This document shows, piece after piece, positions 23,566 to 31,850 of a DNA stretch of 43,697 nt. The notes under the pieces were generated by a model. The model was not told where the DNA came from, did no database searches, and saw nothing but the letters and a program-made list of their open reading frames with translations. The stretch is from positions 1 to 43,697 of the forward strand of contig NZ_JADYTS010000017.1 in assembly GCF_021531355.1 (NCBI RefSeq), given 5' to 3'. Each line of letters begins with the position of its first letter. Position 1 is the first letter of the stretch. Both the position numbers and the translations under genes were made by a program. This DNA is from Leyella stercorea. GTDB taxonomy: Bacteria; Bacteroidota; Bacteroidia; Bacteroidales; Bacteroidaceae.

Positions 23566-23757
23566 ATCCATTCGTTCCTTCTTCGTTCTCTCTTCATTAG
23601 CTATTCGATACATCTCCGTTATGCCTTCATTATACCTTCGTTATGTCTTCTCTTCGTTAACAGAGGAAGATCAAATTCACTACGGAGGATGAACGAGTTC
23701 ACTACGGAGGATAATCGAGTTCACAACGGAGGATGAACGAAGAACGAACGGATGATG
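23566..23757. repeat. Intergenic repeat island with 22-bp tandem units inside an inverted repeat
   Basis: Three contiguous 22-base units beginning TTCACTACGGAGGATGAACG lie at 23676-23697, 23698-23719 and 23720-23741 (few changes). They sit near the right arm of a large imperfect inverted repeat: TTCGTTCCTTCTTCGTTC near 23571-23588 pairs with GAACGAAGAACGAACGG near 23735-23751. The loop side also holds degenerate CTTCGTTATG-like words. No gene is visible in 23462-23916. Confidence 0.75.
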
Positions 23758-23881
23758 AACGTATAGGGGCGGATACGCTCTTCGTTCAAAACTCATGGTA
23801 TTGAGCATTAGAATTCACAACACTAACAACTTCTTTTAGCTAAAAATTCCTGTTACATTTCATTTTCAATTAAATAAATCG

Positions 23882-23889
23882 TATATTTG
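23882..23889 (+). promoter_or_regulatory. -7 box for the Rpn-type nuclease gene
   Basis: TATATTTG fits TAnnTTTG and lies 28 bases before the start codon. Upstream, TTTC is at about the right distance for a weak -33 element. Confidence 0.45.
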
Positions 23890-23916
23890 CAAATACAATA
23901 ACAAACACGTACGAAT

Positions 23917-24906
23917 ATGATAATACATGTAGCCAATCCTATTTACGACTCCGTATTCAAATACATTATGGAGGACGAGCGTATAGCCAAAACCATTCTG
24001 TCGGCGCTGCTGAAGAAAGAAGTGGTTCATGTAACTGTGAGGCCACATGAATACAGCAACACTACACGCGACACGCTGTCGATGTTTCGCATTGACTTCG
24101 CGGCTACTGTACGCGAGAAGGAAGGCAATGAGATAAAGGACCGCATTGTGCTGATTGAGTTGCAGAAGACTTGGCTCAACACTGAGACGCTGAGATTCCG
24201 CCAGTATCTTGGCGCACAATACAACAACAAGAACAATATCCGCGAGGCCGACGAAAAGGGCTTTGCCTACCCTATGGTGGCTGTATATCTGCTTGGCCAT
24301 AAAGTGGGCAACATCAAGGAGCCGATAGTATACGTAAACCATGACGTTTTCGACTATAACGGCAACGTCGTTGCTGAGGGCAATGCCGAACCTTTTGTAG
24401 AGAGCCTTACGCACAACAGCATCATTGTGCAGATACCACGACTGCAAGGCAACGTAAACAACCGTCTGGAGAAGGTGCTTAGCGTGTTCGACCAGACCAA
24501 TGTAGAGGGCGACACGCAGCAAGTGCTTAAGATTGACGAGGACAAATATGCCGACGACAACGACATGATGTATGTGCTACACAAACTCACCGCCGCTGCC
24601 GCCAACTCAGAAATGAGACAGGACATGAATGTGGAAGACGAATTCTACAAGGCGATTGAAGACCGCGACACGGCAATCATGCAGCGAGACAAAATACTGA
24701 AAGAGCAAAGTGAACAGATTTCACAGCAAAGTGAACAGATTTCACAGCAAAGCGAACAGATTTCACAGCAAAGCGAACAGATTTCACAGCAAAGCGAACA
24801 GTTGAAGAATATGGCTAAAGCATTGTCGGCAAGCGGACAGAGCAACGAACAGATTTCGCAGATGACAGGAATGAGCGTTGCTGAAATTGCTCATTTGCTG
24901 GAATAA
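23917..24906 (+). CDS. Rpn/PD-(D/E)XK nuclease family transposase-like protein
   Basis: The 329-residue protein begins with the family block NPIYDSVFKYIMEDERIAKTI, then the nuclease core with Asp near residue 54 (MFRIDFAATV) and the IVLIELQK motif (E-x-Q variant of ExK), followed by RFRQYLGAQY. This is the Rpn/PF12784 group, linked to recombination-promoting nucleases and transposition. Residues 264-295 are four and a half exact heptads of SEQISQQ encoded by 21-bp tandem repeats, a likely coiled coil. The tail (SNEQISQMTGMSVAEIAHLL) resembles a small HTH common at the end of these proteins. A hairpin terminator follows. These genes are multicopy in many Bacteroidales genomes. Confidence 0.87.
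   Translation: MIIHVANPIYDSVFKYIMEDERIAKTILSALLKKEVVHVTVRPHEYSNTTRDTLSMFRIDFAATVREKEGNEIKDRIVLIELQKTWLNTETLRFRQYLGAQYNNKNNIREADEKGFAYPMVAVYLLGHKVGNIKEPIVYVNHDVFDYNGNVVAEGNAEPFVESLTHNSIIVQIPRLQGNVNNRLEKVLSVFDQTNVEGDTQQVLKIDEDKYADDNDMMYVLHKLTAAAANSEMRQDMNVEDEFYKAIEDRDTAIMQRDKILKEQSEQISQQSEQISQQSEQISQQSEQISQQSEQLKNMAKALSASGQSNEQISQMTGMSVAEIAHLLE
24706..24801 (+). repeat. 21-bp tandem repeat encoding heptads
   Basis: Units at 24706-24726, 24727-24747, 24748-24768 and 24769-24789 plus a 12-base partial unit, differing only at one T/C position (AGTGAA or AGCGAA). The length of 21 keeps the reading frame, so copy-number change would lengthen or shorten the coiled coil without breaking the gene. Confidence 0.95.
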
Positions 24907-24962
24907 AACTTTAAGGGGAATAATACCTTACTGGAATAAAACTACATACGAAACGACATTGA

Positions 24963-25003
24963 AAAAGGAGACTATGGCAAAACAAACCATAGTCTCCTTT
25001 TCT
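24963..25003. terminator. Bidirectional terminator
   Basis: AAAAGGAGACTATGG pairs perfectly with CCATAGTCTCCTTTT around a nine-base loop. A- and T-runs flank both sides, suiting the convergent nuclease (+) and acyl-CoA dehydrogenase (-) genes. Confidence 0.93.
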
Positions 25004-25022
25004 ATTATGTATATACTATATT

Positions 25023-26729
25023 TTACTCAGCGCGGAAGCTCGGGAGGTCTTCCTTAACAAAGTTGGTAATGTAGGCATGCTCGCCAAAGACGTTGGCCTG
25101 AGCCATGCGAACATATACGTTGGCACTCTTGGCAAAGAGTTCTGCCGAACGTGTGGCATCCTCGAGGATAAGGAGCGACATGATAATCTCGCAAGTCATG
25201 TTGTAGAGGCGGCGTGCGAGGAAGTCGTGCATATCCTGATCCTGTGCCTCCTTGACGTACTCGAGAGCCTGCTCATAGAGCTTCACCATCTCAACGACGC
25301 GAGCCTTCAGCGGCTTCAACTCGTCAGCAACGTCCTTCTCAAGCATCTCCTTGATGATAGAGAGGTATGTGCCGTTAGAGATGTAGCGGATGGCTGCCAC
25401 AACCTGAAGCTGTGTTGTACCCTCGTAGATAGAGAAGATACGTGCGTCGCGATACAGACGCTGACACTTATACTCCATGATAAAGCCCGAACCGCCATGC
25501 ACCTGAATGGCGTCGTATGTGTTCTGGTTGGCATACTCAGAGTTCATACCCTTTGCCAGCGGTGTGAAGGCATCGGCAAGACGTGAGTACTTCTTCAGTT
25601 CCTGACGCTCCTCGGCTGTGAGCTTGCGCTCGCGCTGAATGTCCTCAAGAGCCTTGTAGATGTCTACATAGCGTGCTGTCTGATAGAGGATAGAGCGACC
25701 TGCATCGAGCTTTGCCTTGATGCGGGCAATCATATCGTAAACGGCAGGGAACTTCACAATCTCTGTATCAAACTGCTTGCGCTCGCGTGCATATTTCAGA
25801 GCCTCGTCGTAGGCTGCCTGGCTTACGCCTACCGACTGTGCGGCGATGCCAAGACGTGCACCGTTCATAAGAGCCATGACGTACTTGATGAGTCCCAAAC
25901 GTGTGGAACCACAAAGCTCTGCCTTGGCGTTCTTGTATACAAGCTCGCATGTAGGTGAGCCATGGATACCAAGCTTGTGCTCGATGTGACGAACAGTAAC
26001 GCCACCGTCGCGCTTGTCGTAGATGAACATCGACAGACCGCGACCGTCGCGTGTGCCTTCCTCAGAACGTGCAAGCACGAGGTGAATGTCAGAATCGCCG
26101 TTGGTGATGAAACGCTTAACACCGTTCAAGCGCCATGTGCCGTCTTCGTCCTGAGTAGCCTTGAGCATAACGCGCTGAAGGTCGGAACCTGCATCAGGCT
26201 CGGTCAAGTCCATTGACATGGTCTCGCCTGCACAAACACGCGGGATGTACTTCTGGCGCTGCTCCTCCGAACCGAACTCGTAGAGAGTCTCTATACAGTC
26301 CTGAAGCGACCAGATGTTTTGGAAACCTGCGTCTGCACACGAAACAATCTCCGAAGCCATAGAGTACGGAGTGATAGGCATGTTAAGTCCGTTGTAGCGG
26401 CGAGGCATAGAGATACCCCACAAGCCAGCCTGACGTGTAGCCTCGATGTTGTCGTAGGTCTTCGATGCGTAGTGCATACGACCGTCTACAAGGTGCGGAC
26501 CCTCAAGGTCAACATCCTCCGAGTTAGGCTCGATGATGTTGGCAGCGATGTCGCCTGTAATTTCAAGCACACGCTTATAGTTCTCGATAGCGTCCTCGAA
26601 ATCGACGGGCGCATCCTCAAATTTATCTTTGTCGGCGTAGTTGCGCTCCTTGAGTTCAACGACGCGCTGCATTTCCGGATGATTAAGATAGAAATCGTAT
26701 TCCGGATGGTCGGTATAATAGTTAGCCAT
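25023..26729 (-). CDS. Acyl-CoA dehydrogenase with C-terminal extension
   Basis: The 568-residue flavoprotein oxidises (or reduces) the alpha-beta bond of acyl-CoA, exchanging electrons with ETF. Signatures: MDLTEPDAGSDLQ (FAD/substrate loop), RFITNGDSDIHLVLAR, KLGIHGSPTCEL, and QVHGGSGFIMEY with FSIYEGTTQLQ, where the glutamate of YEGT is the usual catalytic base. An extra N-terminal segment of about 70 residues and a C-terminal helical domain after about 460 place it with the larger acyl-CoA dehydrogenases of Bacteroidales. It is the last gene of the etfB-etfA-(four-helix gene)-acd order; a 554-base repeat element has inserted between it and etfA. Chain-length preference is not evident. Confidence 0.92.
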   Translation of the reverse strand: MANYYTDHPEYDFYLNHPEMQRVVELKERNYADKDKFEDAPVDFEDAIENYKRVLEITGDIAANIIEPNSEDVDLEGPHLVDGRMHYASKTYDNIEATRQAGLWGISMPRRYNGLNMPITPYSMASEIVSCADAGFQNIWSLQDCIETLYEFGSEEQRQKYIPRVCAGETMSMDLTEPDAGSDLQRVMLKATQDEDGTWRLNGVKRFITNGDSDIHLVLARSEEGTRDGRGLSMFIYDKRDGGVTVRHIEHKLGIHGSPTCELVYKNAKAELCGSTRLGLIKYVMALMNGARLGIAAQSVGVSQAAYDEALKYARERKQFDTEIVKFPAVYDMIARIKAKLDAGRSILYQTARYVDIYKALEDIQRERKLTAEERQELKKYSRLADAFTPLAKGMNSEYANQNTYDAIQVHGGSGFIMEYKCQRLYRDARIFSIYEGTTQLQVVAAIRYISNGTYLSIIKEMLEKDVADELKPLKARVVEMVKLYEQALEYVKEAQDQDMHDFLARRLYNMTCEIIMSLLILEDATRSAELFAKSANVYVRMAQANVFGEHAYITNFVKEDLPSFRAE

Positions 26730-26743
26730 TTTTGTTTTATTTA

Positions 26744-27297
26744 AGGAGTTAATGGAAGTTAATGGAAGTTAGCTCGCTTTGCGAGCGGAAGTTAACGGAC
26801 AATACCTTTATTTATTAAGGATACTTCCGACGATTCTATTGCTGTTTTAAAGCGTTGTCGTTCATTATACCTTTGCAGTAGGCATTTAGGTACCAACTTG
26901 TTTTGTTTATAAGTGATTCCATTTCTACAAACACAGACTCATTAATATATCCCAAATCTTTAGAAAGAATTATGTAATATCTACTCTCTTCCAAACTTCC
27001 TTGGGCAATATTCATAAATCTGAGTTTATCTGCTTTACCCATTTTTTTGTATCCTTCTGCAATATTAGCAGGTATAGACACTGCTGCACGTTGGAATTGC
27101 GAACACAATCCGAATTTCTCATATTCAGGAAAACTTCTTGTAATGCTGTATACCTGCAATACAAAAGAATGTGCAAACTGCCACGCTTTTATTTCCTTAA
27201 ATGAATATGTCATAAATTCAAATTGTCAGTACATTTGTCCGTTAACTTCCTCAGCCGCAGGCTGAATAACTTCATTCTAACTTCTAATAACTCCCAA
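26744..27297. mobile_element. Inverted-arm element carrying a four-helix-bundle gene (locus A)
   Basis: The four-helix-bundle gene is enclosed by GGAAGTTAACGGACAA (26787-26802) and its exact reverse complement (27235-27250). Outside these lie a GC hairpin on each side (GCTCGCTTTGCGAGC, 26772-26786; TCAGCCGCAGGCTGA, 27251-27265) and then outer arms, left GTTAATGGAAGTTAATGGAA, right CTAACTTCTAATAACTCCC, again inverted. The element fills the whole space between the acyl-CoA dehydrogenase and etfA genes. Elements of like build without a gene are at 28321-28482, 29597-29730 and 32587-32742. Mobility is inferred from structure. Confidence 0.6.
26836..27213 (-). CDS. Four-helix-bundle protein (23S rRNA intervening-sequence family)
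   Basis: The 125-residue protein matches the four-helix-bundle family first seen inside 23S rRNA intervening sequences and related to the Avd protein of diversity-generating retroelements. Key blocks are FKEIKAWQFAHSFVLQVY, the LCSQFQRAAVSIPANIAEGY signature and FMNIAQGSLEESRYYIILS. The molecular role of free-standing members is unknown; nucleic-acid binding is suspected. It interrupts the etf/acyl-CoA dehydrogenase operon in the same orientation and is enclosed by perfect inverted repeats and GC hairpins, suggesting it came in with that element. No reverse transcriptase gene is visible nearby. Confidence 0.92.
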   Translation of the reverse strand: MTYSFKEIKAWQFAHSFVLQVYSITRSFPEYEKFGLCSQFQRAAVSIPANIAEGYKKMGKADKLRFMNIAQGSLEESRYYIILSKDLGYINESVFVEMESLINKTSWYLNAYCKGIMNDNALKQQ

Positions 27298-28320
27298 CTA
27301 TTTATTATTTGCTTTATAGTACTTGATGAGTTTCGGAAGCACCTCTTCAACAGTGCCAGTAATGACATAGTCGGCAATCTTGTTGATAGGAGCGTCGGGG
27401 TCGTTGTTCACTGAGATGATGATGCCTGAATCCTGCATACCAGCGATGTGCTGAATCTGACCTGAGATACCGCAGGCGATGTAAACCTTCGGGTGAACAG
27501 TCACACCTGTCTGACCAATCTGACGGTCGTGGTCGCACCATCCTGCGTCAACTGCTGCACGGCTTGCGCCTACCTCACCGTGAAGTTCCTTGGCAAGCTG
27601 GAAGAGCAGGTCGAAGTTCTCCTTTGAACCTACACCGTAGCCACCTGCTACAACGATGGGAGCACCCTTGAGGTTATGCTTGGCAGCCTCAACGTGACGG
27701 TCGAGCACCTTTACTACATAGTCAGCCTCGGGAACATACTTGGCAACGTCGGCGTATACAACCTCGCCCTTTGCCTCGCCCTCGTAAACAGCCTTCTGCA
27801 TCACGCCGCTACGAACGGTAGCCATCTGCGGACGGTGGTCGGGATTGACGATGGTAGCCACGATGTTACCGCCGAATGCCGGACGAATCTGATAGAGCAG
27901 ATTGTCGTAGTGAGTGCCGCTCTTCTTGTCGTCGTAGTCGCCAATCTCAAGCTCTGTACAGTCGGCTGTCAATCCGCTGGTGAGCGATGAAGAAACGCGC
28001 GGACCGAGGTCGCGACCGATAACCGTTGCACCCATGAGTGCTATCTGCGGCTGCTCCTCCTTGAAGAGGTTGACAAGAATGTCGGTATGAGGAGCTGATG
28101 TGTAGGGGAAGAGTCCCTCAGCGTCGAATACAAAGAGTTTGTCGACACCATAAGAGAGTATCTGATCCTCCACCTTGCCCTTGATGCCTGTTCCGGCAAC
28201 AATGGCGTTGAGGTCGACTCCAAGCTGGTTGGCAAGCTTACGACCCTTGGTGAGAAGTTCCTGAGACACTTCCTGTACCTGAGTGCCTTCTATCTCGCAA
28301 TATACAAATACGTTGTTCAT
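27298..28320 (-). CDS. etfA: Electron transfer flavoprotein, alpha subunit
   Basis: The 340-residue protein starts at the ATG at 28320 (MNNVFVYCEIEG); a longer open frame reaches into the upstream repeat element and is not protein-like. The N-terminal Rossmann-like domain is followed by the C-terminal FAD domain with GASRAAVDAGWCDHDRQIGQ, VHPKVYIACGISGQIQH and VNNDPDAPINKIADYV, the standard EtfA FAD signature. With EtfB it shuttles electrons between acyl-CoA dehydrogenase and other carriers. A repeat element separates it from etfB (162 bases), and another separates it from the acyl-CoA dehydrogenase gene. Confidence 0.95.
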   Translation of the reverse strand: MNNVFVYCEIEGTQVQEVSQELLTKGRKLANQLGVDLNAIVAGTGIKGKVEDQILSYGVDKLFVFDAEGLFPYTSAPHTDILVNLFKEEQPQIALMGATVIGRDLGPRVSSSLTSGLTADCTELEIGDYDDKKSGTHYDNLLYQIRPAFGGNIVATIVNPDHRPQMATVRSGVMQKAVYEGEAKGEVVYADVAKYVPEADYVVKVLDRHVEAAKHNLKGAPIVVAGGYGVGSKENFDLLFQLAKELHGEVGASRAAVDAGWCDHDRQIGQTGVTVHPKVYIACGISGQIQHIAGMQDSGIIISVNNDPDAPINKIADYVITGTVEEVLPKLIKYYKANNK

Positions 28321-28482
28321 ATTTTCTGATTTAGGAGTTTTGAATTTTGAGTTTTGAATTATGCGCTCTGCGCATTTTGGGTTTATCATTTTTGAGTTAT
28401 GAATTCTTCATTCAAAAATTCAAAAAATCAACATTGCGGCTGTGCCGCAACAATTCAACATTCAAAATTCAACATTCAAAAT
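28321..28482. repeat. Inverted-arm hairpin element without a gene (locus B), inside the etf operon
   Basis: The left arm repeats GAGTTTTGAATTTTGAG and carries the hairpin ATGCGCTCTGCGCAT (28361-28375). The right arm repeats ACATTCAAAATTCAACATTC and carries TTGCGGCTGTGCCGCAA (28434-28450). The arms are complementary in sense. It fills the etfB-etfA gap completely, and no gene is inside. Confidence 0.75.
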
Positions 28483-29352
28483 TTAACCAATAATCTTTTC
28501 GTCCAACAATTCCTTGATAAGACCCTCAATGTCTGCGTCGCAGCCTGTGAGTGTCTTGCTTTCCTTAGCCTGGAACACGATGTTCTTGACAGCCTTCACC
28601 TTGGTAGGCGAACCGCTCAAACCGCACTGCTGCGGGTCGCCATCAACATCGGCAACTGTCCACTGGTTGAGTGTGAGATAAGGACGCTCCTCGTAGAGGT
28701 AGTTGTACTTATTCTCCGAATTGCGCTCCATAGGAGCTGTTGCACGCTTGTACTTCATCACGAGCTTGGCATTGGCCGGACGGCACGGAGCTGCAGAACC
28801 TGTCACTGTGACAACGAGCGGCATGGGAGCCTCAACTGTCTCTACGCCACCATCAATGTGACGACGGATTGTGAGTTTGCCGTCCTCGCACTTGAGGATT
28901 TCCTCGGCGTATGTCACCTGCGAGAGACCGAGCTTCTGAGCAACCTGCGGACCTACCTGGGCTGTATCGCCGTCGATAGCCTGACGACCACCGATAACTA
29001 CGTCTACATCGCCAATCTTCTGAATGGCTGTAGCAAGAGCGTAAGATGTGGCGAGGGTGTCGGCACCAGCAAAGAGACGGTCGGTGAGCAACCATCCTGT
29101 GTCAGCTCCGCGATACAATCCCTGACGGATTACCTCAGCTGCACGGGGAGGGCCCATTGTCAATATACCTACTGTTGAGCCAGGATTCTGCTCTTTCAGA
29201 CGCAGAGCCTGCTCCAATGCGTTCAAATCTTCTGGATTGAAGATAGCCGGCAAGGCCGCACGGTTGACAGTGCCTTCGGCTGTCATTGCATCCTTACCGA
29301 CATTTCGTGTGTCGGGTACCTGCTTGGCAAGTACAACTATTTTCAAACTCAT
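28483..29352 (-). CDS. etfB: Electron transfer flavoprotein, beta subunit
   Basis: The 289-residue protein is EtfB: MSLKIVVLAKQVPDTRNVG at the N-terminus, FNPEDLNALEQALRLKEQ, and the family signature VIGGRQAIDGDTAQVGPQVAQ. It binds AMP or, in bifurcating forms, a second FAD. It is the first gene of the etfB-etfA-acd cluster, driven by a well-formed promoter at 29384-29415. Whether this ETF is bifurcating cannot be decided by eye. Confidence 0.95.
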   Translation of the reverse strand: MSLKIVVLAKQVPDTRNVGKDAMTAEGTVNRAALPAIFNPEDLNALEQALRLKEQNPGSTVGILTMGPPRAAEVIRQGLYRGADTGWLLTDRLFAGADTLATSYALATAIQKIGDVDVVIGGRQAIDGDTAQVGPQVAQKLGLSQVTYAEEILKCEDGKLTIRRHIDGGVETVEAPMPLVVTVTGSAAPCRPANAKLVMKYKRATAPMERNSENKYNYLYEERPYLTLNQWTVADVDGDPQQCGLSGSPTKVKAVKNIVFQAKESKTLTGCDADIEGLIKELLDEKIIG

Positions 29353-29383
29353 ATATTAATAAATTATTGTAATATCTAAGTTG

Positions 29384-29415
29384 CAAAAGTAATAACTTTA
29401 TGTTACGCAGCCAAA
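29384..29415 (-). promoter_or_regulatory. Promoter of the etfBA-acd cluster
   Basis: On the minus strand TTTG (29415-29412) is followed after 20 bases by TACTTTTG (29391-29384). Predicted leader about 25 bases. Confidence 0.6.
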
Positions 29416-29533
29416 TATACGGCTCAGAAAATGCCATTTACGCATAACAAAATTAACCTTTATTTTAGCTAATGCGTTCATTATGATATGTAAAAAGGTA
29501 GGCTTCAATACCTATTGTACCAAAAATTATAGC

Positions 29534-29541
29534 TAACTTTG
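29534..29541 (+). promoter_or_regulatory. -7 box for topB
   Basis: TAACTTTG matches TAnnTTTG. A start near 29548 would give a 200-base leader containing a small hairpin (CTGAACTT / AAGTTCAG, 29570-29589) and repeat locus C. Confidence 0.45.
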
Positions 29542-29596
29542 CAGAGTTTTTTCAATAATAACAAAAGTACTGAACTTTCGCAAGTTCAGAGAATTC

Positions 29597-29730
29597 AGTA
29601 GTTAAAGGAGTTAAGAAGTTAAGCCAAATGCTTATAATGCTATATCAAGCAAAAAAACTAATGGCTTAACTCCTTAGCGACCGTAGGGCGCGACAACTCC
29701 TTAACTTCTTAACTACTTTCGCTTGCGAAA
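29597..29730. repeat. Inverted-arm hairpin element (locus C), in the topB leader
   Basis: The left arm (29597-29626) has AGTAGTTAAAGGAGTTAAGA. Right arms are TGGCTTAACTCCTTA (29662-29676) and AACTCCTTAACTTCTTAACT (29695-29714), reverse complements in sense. The hairpin TTTCGCTTGCGAAA ends the element (29717-29730), and a GC-rich segment lies between the right arms. The rest of 29353-29750 holds the two promoters only. Confidence 0.7.
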
Positions 29731-29750
29731 CTAAAATAAAAGTAGTAATA

Positions 29751-31823
29751 ATGATTGTCTGTATAGCCGAGAAACCAAGCGTAGCCAAAGATATAGCCCG
29801 AATATTGGGCGCAACGAGTGCCCATAATGGATATATGGAGGGCAATGGCTACCAAGTGACGTGGACCTTCGGCCATCTTTGTACGCTGAAGGAACCTAAC
29901 GACTATACCGACATGTGGAAGCATTGGAGCCTTGCGTCGCTGCCTATGATTCCACCACGTTTCGGTATTAAGCTTATTGACGACGACGGCATAAAACGAC
30001 AGTTTGCCGTAATTGAACGACTCATGCAAGCCGCCGACGGCATCATCAACTGCGGTGACGCCGGCCAGGAGGGTGAGCTGATTCAGCGATGGGTGATGCA
30101 GAAGGCTGGAGCGAAGTGTCCTGTCAAGCGACTGTGGATTTCATCAATGACAGACGAGGCCATACGCGAGGGCTTTAACTCGCTCAAGGACCAGGAAGAA
30201 TACCAGCCGCTGTACATAGCCGGACTGAGCCGTGCCATTGGCGACTGGATTCTTGGCATGAACGCCACCCGTCTTTACACCCTGAAGTACGCCCAGAACC
30301 GACAGGTGCTGTCCATAGGACGTGTGCAGACTCCTACACTGGCTCTAATCGTAAACCGCCAGAAGGAAATCGACTCATTTGAGCCGGAGCCTTACTGGGT
30401 GCTCGCCACAGTCTATCACGACACCACTTTCACCGCAACTAAGGGCAAATTCACAACCAAGGAAGAGGGCGAGGCTGCATTTGCAACCATAGCCGACAAG
30501 CCTTTTACCGTCAACACCGTAACGAAAAAGAACGGTACGGAGGCTCCGCCACGTCTGTTCGACCTGACTTCGCTACAGGTGGAATGCAACCGCAAGTTTG
30601 CTTACAGTGCCGAGACCACCCTGAAACTCATACAGGGACTGTACGAGCGCAAGCTCACCACATACCCGCGTGTTGACACCCAATACCTCAGCGACGACAT
30701 CTACCCCAAGTGTCCGTCGATACTGTCGGGCATAAGCCGACACTACGAAGCACTGATGCAACCCCTATTGGGTAAGAAACTCACCAAATCGAAGCGTGTG
30801 TTCGACTCGTCGAAGGTGACCGACCACCACGCCATAATCCCCACCGGCGTACCGGCAACAAGCCTTACGGACATGGAACGCAACGTCTACGACCTCATTG
30901 CACGCCGATTCATTGCCGTGTTCTATCCCGACTGCAAGTTCTCTACCACTACCGTATTGGGTACAGTGGACGAAGTGGAGTTCAAGACAAGCGGAAAGGA
31001 GATTCTGTCGCCTGGATGGCGCGCCGTCTACGCACAACAAAACGACTCTGCAACGAACGATGACGAGGAACACAAGGACGAAGAGCGCACCCTGCCAACA
31101 TTCACCAAGGGCGAGAGCGGACCTCATACGCCTACGCTGAGCGAGAAGTGGACCACACCGCCCAAGTACTACACCGAGGCAACGCTGCTCAGAGCTATGG
31201 AGACAGCGGGTAAGTTTGTAGAGGACGAAACCCTGCGTGCTGCACTGAAGGAGAACGGCATCGGCCGACCTTCGTCGCGTGCTGGAATCATAGAGACCCT
31301 CTTCAAGCGCCACTATATCCGACGCGAGCGCAAGAACCTTGTGGCTACGGCTACCGGTATTGAACTGATAGACATCATTCATGAGGAACTGCTCAAGAGT
31401 TGTGAGCTGACTGGTATATGGGAGAAGAAGCTGCGCGACATCGAACACCGCAAGTATGACGCTGCCGACTTCATCAACGGACTGAAACAGCAGATTACGG
31501 AGATTGTATACGACGTGCTGCGCGACAACAGCAACCGCCGTGTCACCACCCTGACCGAAGAAGACTTGAAAAAGAAAACAAAAATGAAGGCTTCACCCAA
31601 AACTGCGAAGCCGTCTGCCAAGGGTGCAGCAGCCAAGGAGCAAAAGCCTGCCGCCGCCATTCCTACTCCACTTAAGTCAGAACAAACGCCAACTGCCGAC
31701 GACAGCATAATAGGAACGGTGTGCCCGCTATGCGGCAAAGGCACTATAATAAAAGGACGCACGGCATACGGATGCAGCGAGTGGCGCAACGGATGCACCT
31801 ATCGTGCCCTGTTCAAGCAATAA
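29751..31823 (+). CDS. topB: DNA topoisomerase III
   Basis: The 690-residue type IA topoisomerase relaxes and decatenates DNA by single-strand passage. The TOPRIM domain opens with VCIAEKPSVAKDIARILGA and includes CGDAGQEGEL around residues 101-110. The catalytic tyrosine is Tyr305 in LTTYPRVDTQYL, and RVQTPTLALIVNR is the domain II signature. After a lysine/alanine-rich linker (about 610-650) a C-terminal zinc-ribbon-like domain (VCPLCGKGTIIKGRTAYGCS) carries three of the usual four cysteines plus a nearby GCTY cysteine. Monocistronic, ended by the hairpin at 31851-31883. Confidence 0.95.
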   Translation: MIVCIAEKPSVAKDIARILGATSAHNGYMEGNGYQVTWTFGHLCTLKEPNDYTDMWKHWSLASLPMIPPRFGIKLIDDDGIKRQFAVIERLMQAADGIINCGDAGQEGELIQRWVMQKAGAKCPVKRLWISSMTDEAIREGFNSLKDQEEYQPLYIAGLSRAIGDWILGMNATRLYTLKYAQNRQVLSIGRVQTPTLALIVNRQKEIDSFEPEPYWVLATVYHDTTFTATKGKFTTKEEGEAAFATIADKPFTVNTVTKKNGTEAPPRLFDLTSLQVECNRKFAYSAETTLKLIQGLYERKLTTYPRVDTQYLSDDIYPKCPSILSGISRHYEALMQPLLGKKLTKSKRVFDSSKVTDHHAIIPTGVPATSLTDMERNVYDLIARRFIAVFYPDCKFSTTTVLGTVDEVEFKTSGKEILSPGWRAVYAQQNDSATNDDEEHKDEERTLPTFTKGESGPHTPTLSEKWTTPPKYYTEATLLRAMETAGKFVEDETLRAALKENGIGRPSSRAGIIETLFKRHYIRRERKNLVATATGIELIDIIHEELLKSCELTGIWEKKLRDIEHRKYDAADFINGLKQQITEIVYDVLRDNSNRRVTTLTEEDLKKKTKMKASPKTAKPSAKGAAAKEQKPAAAIPTPLKSEQTPTADDSIIGTVCPLCGKGTIIKGRTAYGCSEWRNGCTYRALFKQ

Positions 31824-31850
31824 CTCGATTGAGCAATGGATATAATTATT

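Noticed and set aside
23676..23741. CRISPR array
   Set aside because: Units are contiguous tandem copies with no spacers.
28321..28389. Upstream extension of etfA by 23 codons
   Set aside because: The extra residues are translated from the repeat element; the ATG at 28320 matches the family start.
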